Positions 19,209 to 27,916 of a DNA stretch of 64,000 nucleotides are shown piece after piece. Position numbers and translations under genes: made by a program. How positions within the stretch are numbered: the stretch's first letter is position 1; the number at the start of each line of letters is the position of its first letter. The DNA is from Lysobacter sp. (GTDB lineage: Bacteria; Pseudomonadota; Gammaproteobacteria; Xanthomonadales; Xanthomonadaceae). The DNA is taken from assembly GCA_008015835.1 (NCBI GenBank), contig SSGH01000003.1, positions 1 to 64,000 on the forward strand, read 5' to 3'. The notes beneath the pieces were generated by a model. It did no database searches, had not been told where the DNA came from, and saw only the letters and a program-made list of their open reading frames with translations.

Positions 19209-20576
19209 TTACGGCGACTTCGGCGTCGCGTCTACCGTCAGCATGCGGTTCACGTCCTGCACATCGTCGATGTCCAAGGTGCCGGCGGCCTGTTCCAACG
19301 CCAGGCGGTTCTGCAGGAAGTTGTAGCGCGAACGCGCGTATTCGCGTTCGGCGTTGAACAGCGTCTGCTGGTTGTTCAGCACGTCCAGCACGGTGCGGGT
19401 GCCGACTTCCAAACCTACCTGCGAGGCCTCGTAGGCGCTGCGCGCGGAAAACACCGCGGCTTTACGCGCTTCCACTTCGCTGATGCCCGCCACCAGCGTC
19501 TCGTACGCGGTGCGCGTATTGCGGACCAGAGCGCGGCGCTGTTGTTCCAACTCGTCGCCGGTCAGATCGCGCTGCGCCAGCGCCGAGCGCACCTGCGATT
19601 GCGTGGCGCCGCCGGCGAAGATCGGCACCGACAAGGTCAGGCCCATGCTGCGCGAACGGCTTTCGTTCTCGAACGAACTGCTGATGCCGGTCAGGCTGCT
19701 GGTCTGGTCGCCGTCGGAACGGGTGCGGCCGTAATTCGCGCCGAAGTACAGCGTCGGGTAGTGGCCGGCGCGCGCGCTTTCGACGTTCGCCTCTGCCGAG
19801 CGCAATTGGTACTCCTTCGCTTTCAGCCCGGGGTTGTTGTCGATCGCGGTCTGCACCCAGCCGTCCATGTCCAGCGCCGACGGCAGTTCCGGTTGGAAGT
19901 CCTGCGGCAGCGCCTTCAGCGCGCGCAAATCTTTGCCGGTGATCTCTTCCAGCGCGCGGTAGGCGTCTTCGAGCGCATTGCGGGTGATGATCGTGTTCGC
20001 GCGGGCGCTGTCGTACTGCGCGCGCGCTTCGTGCACGTCGGTGATCGGCGCCAAACCGACTTCCAGACGTTTGCTGGCGAAGTCGAACTGTTTCTTCAGC
20101 GCTTTTTCCTGCGCTTCGGCCGCGGTCAGCGTTTCCATCGCGATCAGCACGTTGAAGTACGCGAACGACGTGCGGGTGATCAGCGAATCGCCGGCCGCTT
20201 CGAGCTGAAAGTCGGCCGAGGTGGCCAGGGCGTTCTGGCTGCGCAACCGGGTGATGCGGCTGTGGTCGTACACCATCTGGTTGAGGTTCACGCCCAACTG
20301 CCGAGTGGTGGTGTCGCTATCGGAGTCGAACGGCGCGCCAGCGGCTTCGCTGTCGCTGCGCGCGCGGTTGTAACCGGCGTCGCCGTTGATTTGCGGCAGC
20401 AGCGCGGCGCGCGCTTGCGCGGCGCCTTCGCGGGTGATTTCTCGGCCGTACTCCGCCGCGGAGAATTGCGGGTCGCTGCCGCGCGCCAGTTCGTAGGTTT
20501 GCAACAGGTCCTCGGCCTGCGCGGCCATGGGCGCGCACAGCAGAGCGAGGGCGAGAGCGAGGGGACGGCGTGTCAT
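19209..20576 (-). CDS. TolC family outer membrane channel protein
   Basis: A 455-residue outer-membrane efflux protein of the TolC type (type I secretion and RND efflux). A signal peptide (LALALALLCAPMAAQA) is followed by two tandem helical repeats: EDLLQTYELARGSDPQFSAA starts the first and ALDMDGWVQTAIDNNPGLKA the second, with the characteristic GLEVGTRTVLDVLNNQQTLF in the C-terminal part. It may serve the RND pump encoded 2-6 kb away, but it has its own promoter. The longer upstream frame overlaps the Pcm-like gene and is a shadow. Confidence 0.93.
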   Translation of the reverse strand: MTRRPLALALALLCAPMAAQAEDLLQTYELARGSDPQFSAAEYGREITREGAAQARAALLPQINGDAGYNRARSDSEAAGAPFDSDSDTTTRQLGVNLNQMVYDHSRITRLRSQNALATSADFQLEAAGDSLITRTSFAYFNVLIAMETLTAAEAQEKALKKQFDFASKRLEVGLAPITDVHEARAQYDSARANTIITRNALEDAYRALEEITGKDLRALKALPQDFQPELPSALDMDGWVQTAIDNNPGLKAKEYQLRSAEANVESARAGHYPTLYFGANYGRTRSDGDQTSSLTGISSSFENESRSRSMGLTLSVPIFAGGATQSQVRSALAQRDLTGDELEQQRRALVRNTRTAYETLVAGISEVEARKAAVFSARSAYEASQVGLEVGTRTVLDVLNNQQTLFNAEREYARSRYNFLQNRLALEQAAGTLDIDDVQDVNRMLTVDATPKSP

Positions 20577-20637
20577 GGGGATCCTTATCGGCGGTAGGGG
20601 CGCGAGCGAGCGGTACGGAGTCTGCGCGGTCGGCGTC

Positions 20638-21297
20638 TCAGAGTCGGAATTCGGGAGCGGGCGCGCCCCCGACGAGATAGGGCAGCACGGTTTCGAACAG
20701 CGATTCGACGCGCGCGCGCCCATCGCTTTCGGCGTGCGCCAGCGCGGCGTCCATCGCCGGGGCGCGGCCGTGCACGACGAACATGCGGCCGCCCGGGCGT
20801 AGCCAAGCGGAGAACGCGGCGGGGACGACATCGACGGCGCCGCCGACCACGATCGCGTCGAATTTGCGATCGCTGGACCAGGCGAACGCATCGGCGGTCT
20901 GCACGCGGACGTTGGCGACGCCCAACGCCTGCAGCCGCGCATGGGCCGCCTCGGCGAGGTCGGCGTGGCGCTCGATCGAAACCACATCGCGCGCCAAGCG
21001 GGCGAGGCAAGCGGTCAGATAACCGCTGCCGGTACCGATCTCGAGCATATCTTCGTGATCGCGCACCGAGAGCGCTTGCAGGATGCGGCCTTCGATCACC
21101 GGCTTGAGCATCGTCTCGCCGTGGCCCAGCGGCAGTTCGAGGTCGCTGTAGGCCAGGGCGCGGTGAGACTCGGCCACGAAGCGCTCGCGCGGCACCGTGG
21201 CGATGGCCTCGAGCACGGCGGAATCGAACACGTCCCACGGGCGGACCTGTTGTTCCACCATGGTTTCGCGGGCTTTGGCGTAGTCGATCGTCGTCAT
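20638..21297 (-). CDS. Protein-L-isoaspartate O-methyltransferase family protein
   Basis: A 219-residue SAM-dependent methyltransferase. The SAM motif LEIGTGSGYLTACLARL and the Pcm-family stretch LPLGHGETMLKPV are seen, where repair enzymes usually read QTISQP; the second motif is thus shifted, and members of this subgroup have uncertain activity on isoaspartate. It is 61 bases upstream of the TolC-family gene on the same strand and may be co-transcribed with it. No signal peptide. Confidence 0.87.
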   Translation of the reverse strand: MTTIDYAKARETMVEQQVRPWDVFDSAVLEAIATVPRERFVAESHRALAYSDLELPLGHGETMLKPVIEGRILQALSVRDHEDMLEIGTGSGYLTACLARLARDVVSIERHADLAEAAHARLQALGVANVRVQTADAFAWSSDRKFDAIVVGGAVDVVPAAFSAWLRPGGRMFVVHGRAPAMDAALAHAESDGRARVESLFETVLPYLVGGAPAPEFRL

Positions 21298-21584
21298 GCG
21301 GGGTCCATATCGAAAGGCGTGCGGGCTGGCGTACCGGGTCGTCTGGCTTGGCGGGCGGCGCGGCGGGACGCCATTTTAAACGCAGGCCACGCCGACGCAT
21401 GGCCGTTCGAAATCAATAAACGCAAGCCGGTTGGAGGCAGGCCAACTCCCGCGCGGCTGCGATTCGCGTCGGGGTTAGGATCGCCGTCGGGGCCGGGGCG
21501 GACTGAGTGCCGGAAGTCACCGGACCGGCCGGCAGGGGAGCCCGAGGCGGCCGCGAACGGCGTCGCAACCCGCGACATTCGGGC

Positions 21585-22310
21585 TCACGCCCCGCCGCGA
21601 GCGGCATCGCGCGTCGCGTCTTCGCGCCGGCCGTAAGCGCGCAAAAAGAAATCGACCGTCGCGTCGAGGTGCTGCTGCACTTCGTTCGCGGCCGGCCGGC
21701 AGGCGCACAGCCCGCACATCAATTGCATATGCGGTTCGCCCTTGAGCAGGCAGAAGAACTGCGACGCCGCGCGGCGCGGATCGTCCAAATCGACCAGTTC
21801 GCCCATCGCGGCGCGCGCGCGCAAGAATTCGGCGAATTCCTCGGTCACGCGCTGCGGACCCGCTTGCCAGAACAGCTCCCGCGCCTTGGAGTCGCCGGCG
21901 TCGGGCACCATCATCATCCGGTGCAGGGCGATCGATTCTTCGCTGGTGACCAAGGCGAAGAACGCGCCGGCGATGGCGGTCAGTTGTTCGCGCAGGCCGC
22001 CCTGCAATCGATCCAGAAACAGCGCCGCCGGCATCTGCTCTTCGCATTTCACGCTGATCGCGGCGGTGAACAGCGACTCCTTGTCGCCGAAGTGGCTGTA
22101 GACGGTCAGTTTGGAGACGCCGGCTTCGGCCGCGATTTGATCCATGCTGACGCCGTCGAACCCGTGCAGCGGGAACAACCGCTTCGCGGCTTCCAGAATC
22201 GCCGTGCGCTTGCCGAGATCTTTGGGGCGCCCGGGGCCCACCGACTTGGGCTTGGCGTCGGTGCCCGAGTGGGCTCTGGACGAGGCGGTAGGGGACGGCT
22301 GGGCGACCAT
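21585..22310 (-). CDS. TetR/AcrR family transcriptional regulator
   Basis: A 241-residue repressor-type protein. The N-terminal 30 residues are a flexible tail; the helix-turn-helix is at about residues 35-80 (ILEAAKRLFPLHGFDGVSMD, then AEAGVSKLTVYSHFGDKESL), followed by an AefR-like ligand domain. It is divergent from the RND adaptor and pump genes across 86 bases, the standard layout for a local repressor that senses pump substrates. The inducer is unknown. Confidence 0.9.
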   Translation of the reverse strand: MVAQPSPTASSRAHSGTDAKPKSVGPGRPKDLGKRTAILEAAKRLFPLHGFDGVSMDQIAAEAGVSKLTVYSHFGDKESLFTAAISVKCEEQMPAALFLDRLQGGLREQLTAIAGAFFALVTSEESIALHRMMMVPDAGDSKARELFWQAGPQRVTEEFAEFLRARAAMGELVDLDDPRRAASQFFCLLKGEPHMQLMCGLCACRPAANEVQQHLDATVDFFLRAYGRREDATRDAARGGA

Positions 22311-22396
22311 AGGGGTAATACTAGACTAATAGGTTTGTTAAATATAGGATACCGGAAAGTTCATTAAATCGCCGGGCATCCGGTGCGGAGCGGGAA
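22311..22396. promoter_or_regulatory. Divergent tetR / RND-pump control region
   Basis: These 86 bases include an AT-rich stretch (about 22316-22360) that stands out from the GC-rich flanks and should hold both promoters and the TetR operator. I could not define a clean palindrome by eye. Confidence 0.5.
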
Positions 22397-23512
22397 ATGG
22401 ATGTACGACAGAAGGGAACGCAGGGGATCGGCCTGACGATGCTCATGGTCGGCGTTCTGGCCGGTTGTGGCAACGCCGCGCCGAAACCCGAGCCGGTCCG
22501 GCCGGTCTTGGTGGTGCAGGCGGGTGCCGCGGCGGCGTCCCCGACCTTGACCGCCTATCCGGGCGAAGTCCGCGCCCGCGAGGAAACCGCGCTGGCCTTC
22601 CGCGTCGGCGGCAAGGTGCTGCGGCGTCGCGTCGATGTCGGCGACCGCGTGCGCGAAGGCGATGTGCTCGCCGAACTCGATCCGGTCGATCTGCGCTTGC
22701 AGGCCGATGCGCTGCGCGCGCAATCGGCCTCGGCCGAGGCCCAACTCGTGCGTGCGCGCGCCGATCACGCCCGCCTCGCCGCGTTGGCGAAGGATCAATT
22801 GGTCAGCCGTTCGGCGTTGGATCAGCAAACCGCCGCGCTGCGAGCGGCCGAGGCGCAGGTGCGCGCGGCCCGCGCGCAGGCCGCCGCCGCCGGAAATCAG
22901 AGCGCCTACGCCGCGCTGCGCGCGCCGCGCGATGGCGCGATCGCCGGGCGGCAGATCGAAGCCGGCCAAGTGGTCGCCGCCGGCCAGCCGGCCTTCACGC
23001 TGGCCGCCGATGGCGGTCGCGAAATCGCGTTCGCGGTGCCCGAAAGCAAAATCCGCGAGATTTCCGCGGGGCGCCAGGTCGTCGTCGAACTGTGGAGCGC
23101 GCCGGGCCGTCGCTTGACCGGACGCATCCGCGAAATCGCGCCGATGGCCGACCCGTCGGCGCGCACCTATGCGGCGCGCGCCGCGCTGGACGGCGACGCG
23201 GCGGCGGAGGTCGGACTCGGCCAAAGCGCCCGCGTCTACATCGTCGACCTCGCCCAATCTCCGATCGAAGTGCCGCTGACCGCGGTGCAGGCGGCCGACC
23301 GCGCCGCGCCCGCGGTGTGGGTGGCCGATCCGAAGACCCAGCGCGTGCGCCGGGTGCCGGTGCGCATCGGCGCGTTCGGCGCGGAGACCGTGCCGGTGCT
23401 CAGCGGATTGAAGGCCGGCGATTGGGTGGTGGTCGCGGGCGGGCATCTGCTGCAGGACGGCCAGTCGGTGCGGCCGGTGGATCGCGATAACCGCCCCGTG
23501 AAAGCCAACTGA
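22397..23512 (+). CDS. RND efflux periplasmic adaptor lipoprotein
   Basis: A 371-residue membrane-fusion protein of the RND family. The signal peptide ends in the lipobox LAGC with Cys24, so it should be lipidated and inner-membrane anchored. Landmarks in order: YPGEVRAREETALAFRVGGK (barrel-sandwich half), a coiled-coil hairpin near residues 95-160, LRAPRDGAIAGRQIEAGQVV (second half) and a C-terminal beta-barrel. It links the pump encoded next to an outer-membrane channel, possibly the TolC protein at 19209. Confidence 0.92.
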   Translation: MDVRQKGTQGIGLTMLMVGVLAGCGNAAPKPEPVRPVLVVQAGAAAASPTLTAYPGEVRAREETALAFRVGGKVLRRRVDVGDRVREGDVLAELDPVDLRLQADALRAQSASAEAQLVRARADHARLAALAKDQLVSRSALDQQTAALRAAEAQVRAARAQAAAAGNQSAYAALRAPRDGAIAGRQIEAGQVVAAGQPAFTLAADGGREIAFAVPESKIREISAGRQVVVELWSAPGRRLTGRIREIAPMADPSARTYAARAALDGDAAAEVGLGQSARVYIVDLAQSPIEVPLTAVQAADRAAPAVWVADPKTQRVRRVPVRIGAFGAETVPVLSGLKAGDWVVVAGGHLLQDGQSVRPVDRDNRPVKAN

Positions 23513-23625
23513 GTCGCGACGATGCCTTCGCACCGTCGCGCGAATCGAACGATGCCCGCGAACGCGCCGCACGACTGCGCCGCGCGCGCGACGGCGGCAT
23601 CCCTCGCCGGGCCGGAGTCCTGAGC

Positions 23626-26600
23626 ATGCGCCGTTTCAATCTGTCGGAATGGGCGCTCGCCAATCGCCCGCTCGTGTTGTACATGATGTTGGTGCTGGCG
23701 GTGCTCGGCGCGTGGTCGTACACGCGGTTGGGCCAATCCGAAGACCCGCCGTTCACCTTCCGCGCGATGGTGATCCGCACCGTGTGGCCGGGCGCCAGCG
23801 CCGACGAGGTCGCGCGCGAAGTCACCGATCGCGTCGAAAAAGAGGTGATGGAGACCGGCCGCTACGAGCGCGTCGTCTCTTACTCGCGCCCGGGCGTGTC
23901 GATGGTGATCGTGTTCTCGCGCGAATATCTGATGACCCGCGACTTGCCGCAGTTGTGGTACGACATTCGCAAGAAAGTCGGCGATATCCGCGGCACGTTC
24001 CCGGAGGGCACGATCGGCCCGTTCTTCGACGACGAATTCGGCGACACCTACGGCAATATCTACGCGCTGAGCGGCGAAGGCTACGACTACGCTACGTTGA
24101 AAGATTACGCCGAGCGCATCGAACTGCGGCTGCAGCGCGTACCGAACGTGGCGAAGGTCGAATTCCTGGGGCTGCAGGACGAGAAAATCTGGATCGATTT
24201 GGCGAACGCCAAGCTGGCCACGCTCGGCGTTCCGCTTCCCGCGGTGCAGCAAGCACTGCGCGAGCAGAACGCGGTGACCTCGGCCGGCTTCTTCGAAACT
24301 TTCGGCGAACGCGTGCAGATTCGCGTCACCGGCGGCTTCGCTTCGGTGCAGGAGATTCGCGATTTCCCGATCCGGGTCGGCGACCGCACGTTCCGGCTCG
24401 GCGAGATCGCCGAAGTGCGCCGCGGCTACGACGATCCGGCGTCGCCGCGTATGCGCTTCATGAGCCGCGACGCGGTCGGCATCGCCGTCTCGATGAAGCC
24501 CAACGGCGACATCCTCAAACTCGGCGAGGCGCTCGACGAAGAAGTCGCGCGCATCGAGAAACAGTTGCCGGTCGGCATGAAACTCGATCGCGTCGCCGAC
24601 CAACCGCAGGCGGTGCGCGATTCCATCGGCGAATTCGTGCGCGCGCTGGCCGAGGCGGTGGCGATCGTGCTGCTGGTCAGCTTCTTCTCGCTGGGCATGC
24701 GCACCGGCTTGGTGGTGGCGGTCAGCATTCCGCTGGTGCTGGCGATGACCTTCGCGGTGATGCACTACTTCGATATCGGCCTGCACAAAATTTCGCTCGG
24801 CGCCTTGGTGCTGTCGCTGGGACTGTTGGTGGACGACGCGATCATCGCGGTCGAGATGATGGCGATCAAAATGGAGCAGGGCTTCAGCCGCATCAAAGCC
24901 GCCGCGTTCGCCTACGAAACCACCGCGTTCCCGATGCTGACCGGCACCTTGGTGACCGCGGCCGGGTTCTTGCCGATCGCGACCGCGGCTTCCACCACCG
25001 GCGAGTACACGCGCGCGCTGTTCCAAGTGACCACGATCGCGCTGCTGGTCTCGTGGGTCGCGGCGGTGCTGTTCATTCCCTACCTAGGCGAAAAAATGCT
25101 GCCCGACCCGCACGCGACGCCGTCGCCGGGTTCGCTGGATGGGCGTTTGCGCGCGCTGCGCGAGCGATTGTCGGGCGGTGGGTTGAAGGGCAGCGGATCG
25201 AAGGGCGCCGACGCTTCGCACGCGACCGGCCCGCATACGCAGGACCCGTATCAATCCGCGTTCTATCGCCGGTTCCGCGCCGTGGTCCGCGCCTGCATCG
25301 CGCGGCGCTGGTGGGTGATCGCCGCGATCGTCGTCGCGTTCGCGCTGTCGATCGTGCTGTTCCGTTTCGTGCCGCAGCAGTTTTTCCCCTCGTCCACGCG
25401 CAACGAATTGCTGGTGGACATGGAGTTGGCCGAAGGCAGTTCGCTGAAAGCCACCGAAGTCGCGGCCCACAAGCTGGAGAAGATGCTCGCCGGGCGCAAG
25501 GAAGTGGAGAACTACGTCGCCTACGTCGGCAGCGGTTCGCCGCGCTTCTATCTGCCGTTGGATCAGCAACTGCCGGCGGCGAATTTCTCGCAGTTCGTGG
25601 TGCGCGCGCGCGATACGCGAAGCCGCGAGTCGTTGCGCGAATGGCTGATGGACGACGCGCGCTATCGCTTTCCGGAGCTGCAACTGCGGGTGACGCGTTT
25701 GGAGAACGGGCCGCCGGTGGGTTATCCGGTGCAGTTCCGCGTTTCGGGCGAGCACATCGAACGCGTTCACGAGATCGCCGCGCAGGTGAAAGCGAAAGTC
25801 GCGGCCAATCCCGACGTCACCAACGTCAATTTGAACTGGGACGAGCCCAGCAAGATCGTGCGCTTGGTGATCGATCAGGAGCGCGCACGCGCACTGGGCG
25901 TGAGTTCGCAGCAGTTGTCGGGGTTCTTGTCCGGTTCGCTGTCGGGGCTGCACGTCAGCACCTATCGCGAGGGCAACGAATTGATCCAGATTCTGCTGCG
26001 CGGCCCGGACGACGAGCGCACGCGCCTGGATTTCCTCGGCAGCCTCGCGGTGCCCACCGCGAACGGCGGCGCGGTGCCGGTGATGCAGATCGCGCGTCTG
26101 GAATACGTGCTGGAGGACGGCATCATTTGGCGGCATAACCGCTTGCCGACGGTCACGGTTCGCGCCGACATCCGTACCGAAGCCACCGCGCCCAGCGTGA
26201 CCGGAAGCATCGATCCGACGCTCGACGAGATTCGCGCCGCGCTGCCGGACGGCTATTTGCTCGAAGTCGGCGGGGCCGTCGAAGACTCCACGCGCGGCCA
26301 AGATTCGATCAAAGCCGGCATGCCGCTGTTCTTGCTGGTGGTGTTGACGCTGTTGATGCTGCAGTTGCGCAGTTTGTCGCGCGTGTTTCTGGTGTTGACC
26401 ACCGCGCCGCTGGGCTTGATCGGCGTGACTCTCTTCCTGCTCGCGTTCCGCGTGCCGTTCGGATTCGTGGCGATGCTGGGCGTGATCGCGCTGTCGGGCA
26501 TGATCATGCGCAACTCGGTGATTCTGATCGATCAGATCGAACAAGACATCGCCAGCGGCTACGACCGTTGGACCGCGATCGTCGAATCGACCGTGCGCCG

Positions 26601-26904
26601 TTTCCGACCGATCGTGTTGACCGCGCTCGCCGCGATTCTGGCGATGGTGCCGCTGTCGCGCTCGGTGTTCTTCGGCCCGATGGCGGTGGCGATCATGGGC
26701 GGTTTGATCGTTGCGACGCTGCTGACCCTGTTGTTCTTGCCCGCGCTGTACGCCGCGTGGTTCCGCGTGCGCGCGGACGAAGAAGGCACCGGCAAGCGAC
26801 ACGGCGACGAAAGCGGCGGCGACGAGAGCATCATCGACGAAAGCCGCATCGACGAAAGCCGCATCGACGGCGCCACCGCGACCGGCGCGCCGGTCACCAC
26901 CTGA
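23626..26904 (+). CDS. RND family efflux pump permease
   Basis: A 1092-residue proton-driven inner-membrane pump. The first membrane helix (LVLYMMLVLAVLGAWSYTRL) is followed by a large periplasmic loop, the paired aspartates of helix 4 (LSLGLLVDDAIIAVEMMAI) and, in the second half, a repeat of the layout ending with LSGMIMRNSVILIDQIEQD. Substrate class (drug versus metal) was not resolved; the sequence resembles the HAE1-like drug branch. The C-terminus has an acidic tail with a 15-base tandem repeat (26833-26862) coding IDESR twice. It starts 113 bases after the adaptor gene and is presumably controlled by the divergent TetR protein. Confidence 0.93.
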   Translation: MRRFNLSEWALANRPLVLYMMLVLAVLGAWSYTRLGQSEDPPFTFRAMVIRTVWPGASADEVAREVTDRVEKEVMETGRYERVVSYSRPGVSMVIVFSREYLMTRDLPQLWYDIRKKVGDIRGTFPEGTIGPFFDDEFGDTYGNIYALSGEGYDYATLKDYAERIELRLQRVPNVAKVEFLGLQDEKIWIDLANAKLATLGVPLPAVQQALREQNAVTSAGFFETFGERVQIRVTGGFASVQEIRDFPIRVGDRTFRLGEIAEVRRGYDDPASPRMRFMSRDAVGIAVSMKPNGDILKLGEALDEEVARIEKQLPVGMKLDRVADQPQAVRDSIGEFVRALAEAVAIVLLVSFFSLGMRTGLVVAVSIPLVLAMTFAVMHYFDIGLHKISLGALVLSLGLLVDDAIIAVEMMAIKMEQGFSRIKAAAFAYETTAFPMLTGTLVTAAGFLPIATAASTTGEYTRALFQVTTIALLVSWVAAVLFIPYLGEKMLPDPHATPSPGSLDGRLRALRERLSGGGLKGSGSKGADASHATGPHTQDPYQSAFYRRFRAVVRACIARRWWVIAAIVVAFALSIVLFRFVPQQFFPSSTRNELLVDMELAEGSSLKATEVAAHKLEKMLAGRKEVENYVAYVGSGSPRFYLPLDQQLPAANFSQFVVRARDTRSRESLREWLMDDARYRFPELQLRVTRLENGPPVGYPVQFRVSGEHIERVHEIAAQVKAKVAANPDVTNVNLNWDEPSKIVRLVIDQERARALGVSSQQLSGFLSGSLSGLHVSTYREGNELIQILLRGPDDERTRLDFLGSLAVPTANGGAVPVMQIARLEYVLEDGIIWRHNRLPTVTVRADIRTEATAPSVTGSIDPTLDEIRAALPDGYLLEVGGAVEDSTRGQDSIKAGMPLFLLVVLTLLMLQLRSLSRVFLVLTTAPLGLIGVTLFLLAFRVPFGFVAMLGVIALSGMIMRNSVILIDQIEQDIASGYDRWTAIVESTVRRFRPIVLTALAAILAMVPLSRSVFFGPMAVAIMGGLIVATLLTLLFLPALYAAWFRVRADEEGTGKRHGDESGGDESIIDESRIDESRIDGATATGAPVTT

Positions 26905-27022
26905 GACTTCGCTTTCGCATCCGGGCCGCTTTGCGGCTTCCTCCCCCTCCCACCGCGGGCGGCCCGGGTTGCGATCCACCACCGTCCGATTCCGTTCTGC
27001 GCGTAGCGGCGAGGAGATCACG

Positions 27023-27859
27023 ATGCACGATAAATTCGCGGTGATCACGGGCGCATCGTCGGGGCTCGGCGCGCTGCTGGCGGAATCGTTGGTGCGCGAC
27101 GGTTGGCGATTGGCGTTGCTCAATCGGAGTTTCGCGCGTTCTAGAGCCGTGCTCGAGCGTTTGGCGGCGATCGACGCGGCGGCGCAGGTACAGGTCGTCG
27201 AAGTCGATCTGGCCGATCGCGATGCGCTTGTGCGCGCGACGGAGGTCTTGCTCGCGCGCTATCCGCGCATCGATGCCTTGTTCAACAACGCGGGCGTGAT
27301 GCTGGGCGATCTGCGCTATTCCAAGCACGGCCACGAGATGCATTTTCAAGTCAATACGCTGGCGCCGTATGTGCTGACCCGCATGCTCGCCGAGCCGCTG
27401 GCCGTCGCCGATGGCGTAGTGCTGAACGTCTCCTCGGGCATGATCGAACGCACCGGCCGTTTGGATGTCTCCGCGCTGCCGCACCCGCCGCGCATGCGCA
27501 AACTGGTCGGTCCCTATGCGCAATCCAAGCTCGCGTTGACCGCGATGACGAACGCGATGGCGCTCGAATACGGATTCGAGCGCGTGCGTCTACGCAGCAT
27601 GACGCCCGGCGCCAACCGGACCGCCATGACCGCGGGCGATGGCATGCCGCGCGCCCTGCGTTGGCTGCAGCCGCTGTTGTTCAAATCGCCCGAGATCGGC
27701 GCGAGACAGATGCGGGACGCCGCGTTCGATCCGAAGTTCGGCGCTCGCACGGGTCTGTACATCGACAAAGACCGCGTCGCGAAACCGCCGAAAGACGCCG
27801 ACGATCCGCGGGCGCAGGCCGAATTGATCGCGCTGTGTCGCGAATGCACCGGGGTATGA
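27023..27859 (+). CDS. Short-chain dehydrogenase/reductase
   Basis: A 278-residue SDR enzyme. The cofactor motif TGASSGLG is at residues 9-16, NNAG near residue 89, a Ser in NVSSGM and the catalytic Tyr-x3-Lys in GPYAQSKLAL. GAGGAG lies seven bases before the ATG, which fixes the start. Substrate is unknown. It follows the RND pump by 118 bases and could be read through from it. Confidence 0.9.
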   Translation: MHDKFAVITGASSGLGALLAESLVRDGWRLALLNRSFARSRAVLERLAAIDAAAQVQVVEVDLADRDALVRATEVLLARYPRIDALFNNAGVMLGDLRYSKHGHEMHFQVNTLAPYVLTRMLAEPLAVADGVVLNVSSGMIERTGRLDVSALPHPPRMRKLVGPYAQSKLALTAMTNAMALEYGFERVRLRSMTPGANRTAMTAGDGMPRALRWLQPLLFKSPEIGARQMRDAAFDPKFGARTGLYIDKDRVAKPPKDADDPRAQAELIALCRECTGV

Positions 27860-27916
27860 GCCGGCGCGCGATGCGTTAGGTCGTCGGTGCGCGCGGCGTC
27901 TCGGCTGGCCGGTCAG

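Noticed and set aside
23236-27123. Long antisense frames (596 and 679 residues) opposite the RND adaptor and pump genes
   Set aside because: They are His/Arg/Gln-rich mirror frames produced by very high third-position GC; the sense frames contain all conserved RND motifs.
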